Made by a program: the position numbers and the translations under genes
Shown: one piece after another, positions 12,797 through 17,084 of the stretch
Layout of the letters: each line of letters starts with the position of its first letter
Position numbering within the stretch: the first letter of the stretch is position 1
Assembly: GCA_049281195.1 (NCBI GenBank)
Contig: JBAPRR010000072.1
Location: 1 to 17,084 of the forward strand
Source of the DNA: JBAPRR01 sp049281195
Lineage (GTDB): Bacteria > Actinomycetota > Acidimicrobiia > Acidimicrobiales > CAVXTF01
Length of the DNA stretch: 17,084 nucleotides
Direction of reading: 5' to 3'
Notes under the pieces: model-generated
Databases searched by the model: none
What the model saw: the letters and a program-made list of their open reading frames with translations, nothing else
Told to the model about the DNA's origin: nothing

Positions 12797-14182
12797 CTAT
12801 GTCGGAATCGACTGCTGACCGTCCATCATGTCCGCCATTACCAATTTGATGAACGAGTCCGCTTCTTCTGTCATCCCCCCGATGACCCCTCCGTAGATGG
12901 CACCTGACTTCGGCGCCTCAGCCGCGTTTTCCTTCGCGTATACGACCGCTTGATCCAGGTCCTCGGCAAAGGCCTCGGCCACGCCTGGTTGGGTTTGCGG
13001 TCGGGTGACCGCCATGTGCAGCCCGTTCGGGTACTGCTGGCCGTTGAAGCGCCAACCCTTGGTCCGCATGTAGTCGTTCACGTGGTAGATGTCGAAGTCG
13101 TCTGACGTGAAACAGAACAGGAACGTCGGATCACCGATGATCCGGAGCTCAGGATGTGAGAGCACCGACCCGATCATCTTCTGGGCAGTGCCCCAGATCT
13201 GTTCGGCGTACTTCATATAGCCGGCGCGGCCCAGGCGGACCATCGAGGCCCACGTCGCGGCGATCAAACCCGCGGAGCGAGAACCCTCCATTCCGGGAGA
13301 GCAGTACTTACCTCCGCTCCAGTCGGTCAGGTAGAAGTACTGCGAGTTGCGAAGCGCCATGTCGCGGAACAACAGCACCGACGTTCCTTTGAGCGCGTAT
13401 CCGTATTTGTGGGTGTCGGCCGAGATGCTCGTGACGCCGGGGATCCGGAAGTCGAAGACCGGTACGGGATGTCCGAGCTGCTGGAGGAACGGGAGTATGA
13501 ACCCTCCGAGGCAGGCGTCGACGTGCAGTCCGACGTCACGTTCGAGGGCCATCTCGGACAGATCGGCGATCGGGTCGATCGTCCCGTAGCCGTAGTTGCA
13601 TGCGGATCCGATGATGGCGACCGTGTCGTCGTCGATGTGGTCGGCAACCCAGTCGAGGTCCACCTGCGTAGAGGATGGGTCCACTGGCGCACGCCTGAGC
13701 TCGATTCCGAACAGGTGACACGCCTTGTCGAACGCCGGGTGAGCGGTCTCCGGCTTGATCACGTTCGGGCGGACGATGTTCCGTTCCTGTCGCGCATGTT
13801 CCCGGTAGGAGAGCATGGCGTGGGCGATGCTGCCGGTGCCTCCCGTGGTGATCAGACCCGCAGGTGTCGTTTCCTCGATCGCCTCTGCGTGCATGAGGTC
13901 GAGCGTCATCGAGATGATCTCGGCCTCGAATTTGGTCGCGCTCGGGCACATGTCGCGTTGGAGCGCGTTCACGTGGGCGAAGAGCGAAAACGCCTCGTTC
14001 AGGTAGGCGTAGTGCTCGTGGTCGCCGCAGTACATCGTCCCCGAGCACTTGCCGGTCTCCCAAAAAGCGTCTTCGGACGTGGCGATCTCGTGCAGCTCCT
14101 TCAGGACGTCGTCTGTCGAACGGCCGTCGTCGGGAAGGCTGCGGTTGACTTCGTATCTGTCCTCGTATGGAAACGAGCTCAT
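12797..14182 (-). CDS. PLP-dependent decarboxylase / sphingosine-phosphate-lyase-like enzyme
   Basis: This 461-residue fold-type I PLP enzyme is in the group II decarboxylase clan (glutamate decarboxylase, S1P lyase). Visible active-site elements are TTGGTGSIAHAM (112-123, phosphate loop), His148 in TAHPAFDK (ring stacking), Asp222 in HVDACLGGF (pyridine nitrogen) and Lys259 in SADTHKYGY (Schiff base). The segment KCSGTMYCG and the ETAHPAFDKAC helix lean towards S1P lyases rather than GadB. It could act on an amino acid or a phosphorylated amino alcohol; the sequence does not decide. The start is supported by GAGGAGG about eight bases before ATG. It follows corA by 32 bases and runs directly into the cyclase gene. 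Confidence 0.85.
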   Translation of the reverse strand: MSSFPYEDRYEVNRSLPDDGRSTDDVLKELHEIATSEDAFWETGKCSGTMYCGDHEHYAYLNEAFSLFAHVNALQRDMCPSATKFEAEIISMTLDLMHAEAIEETTPAGLITTGGTGSIAHAMLSYREHARQERNIVRPNVIKPETAHPAFDKACHLFGIELRRAPVDPSSTQVDLDWVADHIDDDTVAIIGSACNYGYGTIDPIADLSEMALERDVGLHVDACLGGFILPFLQQLGHPVPVFDFRIPGVTSISADTHKYGYALKGTSVLLFRDMALRNSQYFYLTDWSGGKYCSPGMEGSRSAGLIAATWASMVRLGRAGYMKYAEQIWGTAQKMIGSVLSHPELRIIGDPTFLFCFTSDDFDIYHVNDYMRTKGWRFNGQQYPNGLHMAVTRPQTQPGVAEAFAEDLDQAVVYAKENAAEAPKSGAIYGGVIGGMTEEADSFIKLVMADMMDGQQSIPT

Positions 14183-14214
14183 CAGGCTGGTCCTCCTCGC
14201 AAGTTCATCTCAGG

Positions 14215-15183
14215 TCAGATCCATTTCCGGCGCCGGAAAAGCCAGAGCATGCCGACCACGATCGCCAGCTCGAAGCCGATGGCGAAGACCCAGAAGGTCC
14301 AGGCGCTCCCGATGCGGTTCACCAGAAAGGCGAAGTTCTGACCGAAGAATCCCGTCAGAAAGCTGAGCGGCAAGAAGATCGTCGCGATCACCGTCAGCTG
14401 CTTCATGACCGCGTTAAGGCGGTTCGACACGGTCGACAGGTACACGTCCATCGCTCCCGCCAGAAGGTCGCGGTAGCCGTCGATCAGGTCCGAGATGCGA
14501 ATGGTGTGGTCGTAGGCGTCGCGCAACCAGCCCGACGTGTCTTCGGTGAAGCCCGGCAGCTCGACGACGCCGGTGAACACCGCGCCGAGCATGTCGCGCA
14601 TCGGCGCCACCACCCTGCGCATCCCGATCAGCTCACGCTTCATCAGGAAGAGCTGTTGCAGCTGTTCGTCGGTCGGATTCTTGAAGATGCCGTCTTCGAT
14701 GTCGTCGATCTCGTCGTCAAGGGCGCTGAGCCTCGGGAAGTAGCCGTCCGCGAGTGACTCCACCACCTGATGGAGAACCGACAGCGGCGTCTGCGGCGCC
14801 TGGTATGTCTGCTGGCGATGCCGGTGACAGACCTGGTCGAGGCACTCGAGGGCGCCGTTGTGGATAGTCACCACGAACTTCTCGGAGATGAGCACGTGTA
14901 GCTCGACAGGATCCGACGACTCGCTTCCCGACAACCCGTAGACGATGATTATCGCCAGCTTCTCGTCCAGGTCGATGATGCGCGGACGCTGTCTCATGGA
15001 AAGGGCGTTCGAGATCTGATCGTCACTGAGGCCGAGACCCTTGCTCAGCAGCAGGCGATCAGCGTCTGTGGCGTTGCTCACGTCGATCCAGACGAACTTG
15101 TCCGAGGACATTCGCTCGGTCAGCTCGTCAACGGTCGGCTCGTGATCGTTCTGGTTCTGGTTGTCGATGACGGTGGTCGTCAC
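14215..15183 (-). CDS. corA: CorA-family Mg2+/divalent cation channel
   Basis: This 322-residue CorA/MIT-family protein would form a pentameric inner-membrane channel for Mg2+ or related ions. The long cytoplasmic N-terminal domain (about 1-255) includes the stalk-helix region DEQLQQLFLMKRELIGMRRV. Two transmembrane helices, about 260-280 and 294-315, end in the basic tail FRRRKWI. The signature loop after the first helix is FFGQNF: Gly281-Gln282-Asn283 in place of the usual Gly-Met-Asn. The GTG start has no ribosome site upstream; the next in-frame Met is at residue 25. A 122-base gap with a small GC stem-loop separates it from ctaG, so it may have its own promoter. Confidence 0.9.
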   Translation of the reverse strand: MTTTVIDNQNQNDHEPTVDELTERMSSDKFVWIDVSNATDADRLLLSKGLGLSDDQISNALSMRQRPRIIDLDEKLAIIIVYGLSGSESSDPVELHVLISEKFVVTIHNGALECLDQVCHRHRQQTYQAPQTPLSVLHQVVESLADGYFPRLSALDDEIDDIEDGIFKNPTDEQLQQLFLMKRELIGMRRVVAPMRDMLGAVFTGVVELPGFTEDTSGWLRDAYDHTIRISDLIDGYRDLLAGAMDVYLSTVSNRLNAVMKQLTVIATIFLPLSFLTGFFGQNFAFLVNRIGSAWTFWVFAIGFELAIVVGMLWLFRRRKWI

Positions 15184-15230
15184 AGACGCAGGCTAGCGAG
15201 ACTGGATGGTCAGCCTTCGGACCTGGTCTT

Positions 15231-15252
15231 TTCGGGCGGTTTCATGCCCGGA
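15231..15252. terminator. Small GC stem-loop between ctaG and corA
   Basis: CGGGC (15233-15237) pairs with GCCCG (15246-15250), with a GT and a TA pair outside, around an eight-base loop. It lies 55-75 bases beyond the ctaG stop. It could end the ctaG transcript, but no T run follows. Confidence 0.2.
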
Positions 15253-15305
15253 CCGGGTGGGCGTGGGGGCTTGGGTCAGGTGGGCCGGGCCAGCCTCCTG
15301 TGGAA

Positions 15306-16262
15306 TCAGATCGGTGCAGTGCCCGGAGCGGCCGGCTGCTGTGCCAGTCCGGCCTGGTTGGCCAGCTCCCTTTCTTTCGCCAGTTCCGCCTCACGCTCGA
15401 GATTCGCCTGCTCATGATCCATGCGCCGGTCGTAGCGCGCCGCGGCCCTTTCCTCTGAGTGCATGAGCTGGACGAGCACGGCTCCCATCGCGGACAGGGT
15501 GAACAGCTCGCCGAGGACCCACAGCGCTCCGCCTCCAGCGTGAGTATCGGCGAGGGTGTTGATGGCGGGGTCGATCGATGTGGTCGCACTCAGGAGTCCG
15601 AGACCGAGGAACGTCGTGACCGGAATCCCGGTGGCGAGATACCCGAGCTTGGCGGGAAAGGACAGCTTCCAGCGCGACGGGTCGAGACCGACGACCGGCC
15701 ACCAGTACACGGACCCGGCCAGTATGAACAGGACGTTCATCAGGTTGAAGAACAGCTGATGCTCTTCCGAGAAGGTGTAGAGCCCCGACAAGAAGTAGGT
15801 GAGCATCAACACATAGGAGACCGCCGCGACGAGAATCGGCCAGGTGGCGATCTCGAAAGCACGGCTGTGCAGAATCTTCACCAGGAAGAGCTGAAGGCGC
15901 CGTTCACTCGCCTGCAGCCACAGCGTCATTGGTCCGCCGAGAGCGAACAGGACGGGTGACGCGTACATGAGCATCGTGTGTTGAATGGTCTCGACGTAGA
16001 AGACCGACCGGCTGAAGTACGAGACCCCTGAGCACAGAGCGAGGATGGCGACGAGGATCCCGCCCAGGAAAGAGGCCGTCCTCCACTGCGACCAGCGCCG
16101 TCCTTTCTTGGCCAGGCGATAGACGCCGACGAGGTAGGCCGCCCCGAATCCCAGAAGGACGATGAGGGCGATTACCGAAAAGGGATCCGTCTGCCACTTC
16201 GTCGCCAACTGGACGAGCGGGACGTGAGGCGACATCGTCGTCGCCAGGGCACTTCGCAACAC
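15306..16262 (-). CDS. ctaG: Cytochrome c oxidase assembly protein, CtaG (caa3-type) family
   Basis: This integral membrane protein of about 318 residues is needed for copper-dependent assembly of heme-copper oxidases in Gram-positive bacteria. Seven hydrophobic segments are visible, about 29-48, 64-82, 94-116, 140-160, 170-190, 207-225 and 244-267. The family hallmark is ETIQHTMLMYASPVLFALGG, just before PMTLWL. LMHSEERAAARYDRRMD closes the last segment. The charged tail (280-318) is coiled-coil-like, rich in Glu, Ala and Gln. I chose the GTG at 16262 because GAGGGAAG lies 10 bases upstream; the ATG at 16235 (MSPHVPL) is a plausible alternative without a ribosome site. The frame stays open further upstream, but that part overlaps dnaE2 and is Arg-rich shadow. 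The gene starts 77 bases after dnaE2. Confidence 0.88.
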   Translation of the reverse strand: MLRSALATTMSPHVPLVQLATKWQTDPFSVIALIVLLGFGAAYLVGVYRLAKKGRRWSQWRTASFLGGILVAILALCSGVSYFSRSVFYVETIQHTMLMYASPVLFALGGPMTLWLQASERRLQLFLVKILHSRAFEIATWPILVAAVSYVLMLTYFLSGLYTFSEEHQLFFNLMNVLFILAGSVYWWPVVGLDPSRWKLSFPAKLGYLATGIPVTTFLGLGLLSATTSIDPAINTLADTHAGGGALWVLGELFTLSAMGAVLVQLMHSEERAAARYDRRMDHEQANLEREAELAKERELANQAGLAQQPAAPGTAPI

Positions 16263-16339
16263 TGGTAACGATCTTCCCTCGACTGGGTGGTCCGAGACCA
16301 GGCGGGTCGGCGCAGCGGCGGGGCCTAGCCGGTGCGCGG

Positions 16340-17084
16340 CTATCTGAAATTTCGAGCAGGCGGAAGGTTCTGTGCCCCGGATTCGCCAAGATCCAGCCTG
16401 GTAAAGGTCTCCGCAACTACTCCGATCGAGTCGTCGACCCTCTCGAGTCGGCCGCGGACGAGCAGCGCCGGTGCCGCGCGCGCCACCCGACGCCAGCGGG
16501 TCCACGCACCCTGCGAGCAGATCACATTTACCAGACCCGTCTCGTCCTCCAGGTTCAAGAACACTGCCCCACCTGCGCTTTCCGGTCTCTGGCGGTGGGT
16601 CACCACCCCGGCGACCAGCACTCTCGGACCTGTTTTCCAACCGGCCCTACCTCCGCCGTTCCCACCGGCCCCGCCGCCGCTGCCGTTCTCATTGCCGCCA
16701 CCGGCGCTGCCCCTGCCCTCGCTGGCGCCGGCCCAGCCAACATCGTCCGGTTCATCTGCGACGTCTCCGAGCATGGCGGCGGGCACCACCCCCATGGCGT
16801 CGAGCCTCGGGCGGAGCAGTTCCATGATCGTCGGTCCGACCGTCACCCCTGTCGCCCAGAGATCCGCGTCGATCTCGTCGAGCACGCTCATCTCGGGAAG
16901 ATCCGGCGCATCGTCTCCGACCACCAGGCCCGGGAGCCTGTCCGGAGTGCCGAGAGCGAGCGGACCCGCCGCCCAGAGCTGGGCTCTCCGGTCGCTCCGA
17001 TTTTTGACGTCGTCAGTATCGGCTGACCTTTTCATTTCGCCACTCGCCGGGGCAGCCGCCACCGCCGCACTCGCAGGCGCAGCC
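16340..17084 (-). CDS. dnaE2: Error-prone DNA polymerase DnaE2, C-terminal part
   Basis: About 248 C-terminal residues of a DnaE2-type polymerase III alpha subunit are present; the frame continues past the right edge. DnaE2 works with ImuA'/ImuB in translesion synthesis and damage-induced mutagenesis in actinobacteria. Diagnostic stretches are LPGLVVGDDAPDLPEMSVLD with EIDADLWATGVT after it, and the OB-fold PRVLVAGVVTHRQRPESAGG leading into VFLNLEDETGLVNVICS. The final VRGRLERVDDSIGVVAETFT is also typical. A Gly/Asn/Ser-rich stretch of about 30 residues (16628-16735) is inserted just before the OB-fold, where homologues have a short connector. No SOS box can be judged because the promoter is outside the window. 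Confidence 0.9.
   Translation of the reverse strand, partial: AAPASAAVAAAPASGEMKRSADTDDVKNRSDRRAQLWAAGPLALGTPDRLPGLVVGDDAPDLPEMSVLDEIDADLWATGVTVGPTIMELLRPRLDAMGVVPAAMLGDVADEPDDVGWAGASEGRGSAGGGNENGSGGGAGGNGGGRAGWKTGPRVLVAGVVTHRQRPESAGGAVFLNLEDETGLVNVICSQGAWTRWRRVARAAPALLVRGRLERVDDSIGVVAETFTRLDLGESGAQNLPPARNFR

Noticed and set aside
13409..14341. A long + strand frame of 310 codons opposite the PLP enzyme and corA
   Set aside because: It is antisense to two clearly recognised genes, is Arg/Val/Asp/Gly-rich as expected for the shadow of GC-rich codons, and matches no family I know.
16263..16640. A 126-residue N-terminal extension of CtaG in the same open frame
   Set aside because: It overlaps the DnaE2 coding region by about 300 bases, is Arg/Pro/Gly-rich, and the first membrane segment fits a start at 16262 or 16235.

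Overview
The window looks like chromosomal DNA from a GC-rich, aerobic, free-living actinobacterium, possibly of the Acidimicrobiia. This is inferred from gene content: a DUF2510 (SHOCT-like, actinobacterial) membrane protein, a DnaE2-type error-prone polymerase, paired ClpP paralogues, a DinB-fold protein with a CPEC N-terminus, a CtaG oxidase-assembly protein, and GC-rich third codon positions. I see no tRNA, rRNA, CRISPR array, integrase, transposase or phage gene.

Region 1 (about 1-6.8 kb) is catabolic. It begins with the 3' part of an NDP-forming acyl-CoA synthetase (+). Next come a cupin and a sarcosine-oxidase-like FAD oxidoreductase, which are translationally coupled on the - strand. 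An acyl-CoA dehydrogenase is divergent from that pair (+), and a Rieske non-heme-iron oxygenase lies on the - strand. The Rieske enzyme has Glu at the position that bridges the two metal centres, as in carnitine and betaine oxygenases. Two 14-bp sites that agree at 11 positions lie in front of the oxidoreductase/dehydrogenase pair and at the start of the Rieske gene. Together these suggest co-regulated breakdown of an N-methylated or quaternary-ammonium compound, but the substrate is not proven. The 0.5-kb gap inside this region holds a frame-broken, secreted-protein-like coding remnant, successive stem-loops and a 16-bp triple tandem repeat.

Region 2 (6.8-10.3 kb) starts with a 0.5-kb gap carrying a C8 run, two GC-rich hairpins between direct repeats and a possible 59-aa ORF. 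It continues with a - strand run read from right to left: an XRE/HTH regulator, a ClpP-fold protein that has lost all three catalytic residues, a GlcD-type FAD dehydrogenase, and a DinB-fold protein.

Region 3 starts at 10.3 kb. An intact ClpP serine protease (+) is divergent from the HTH/pseudo-ClpP pair. The 47-bp space between them holds a perfect 7+7 inverted repeat and a 14-bp-period direct repeat, a likely shared operator. Active ClpP, dead ClpP and regulator therefore form one compact module, which I consider the most interesting part of the window.

Region 4 (11.0-17.1 kb) is entirely on the - strand. In transcription order it holds the C-terminal part of DnaE2 (running off the right edge), CtaG, CorA, a PLP-dependent decarboxylase/lyase of the S1P-lyase/GAD fold, a class III adenylate cyclase starting directly after the lyase stop codon, and a DUF2510 protein.
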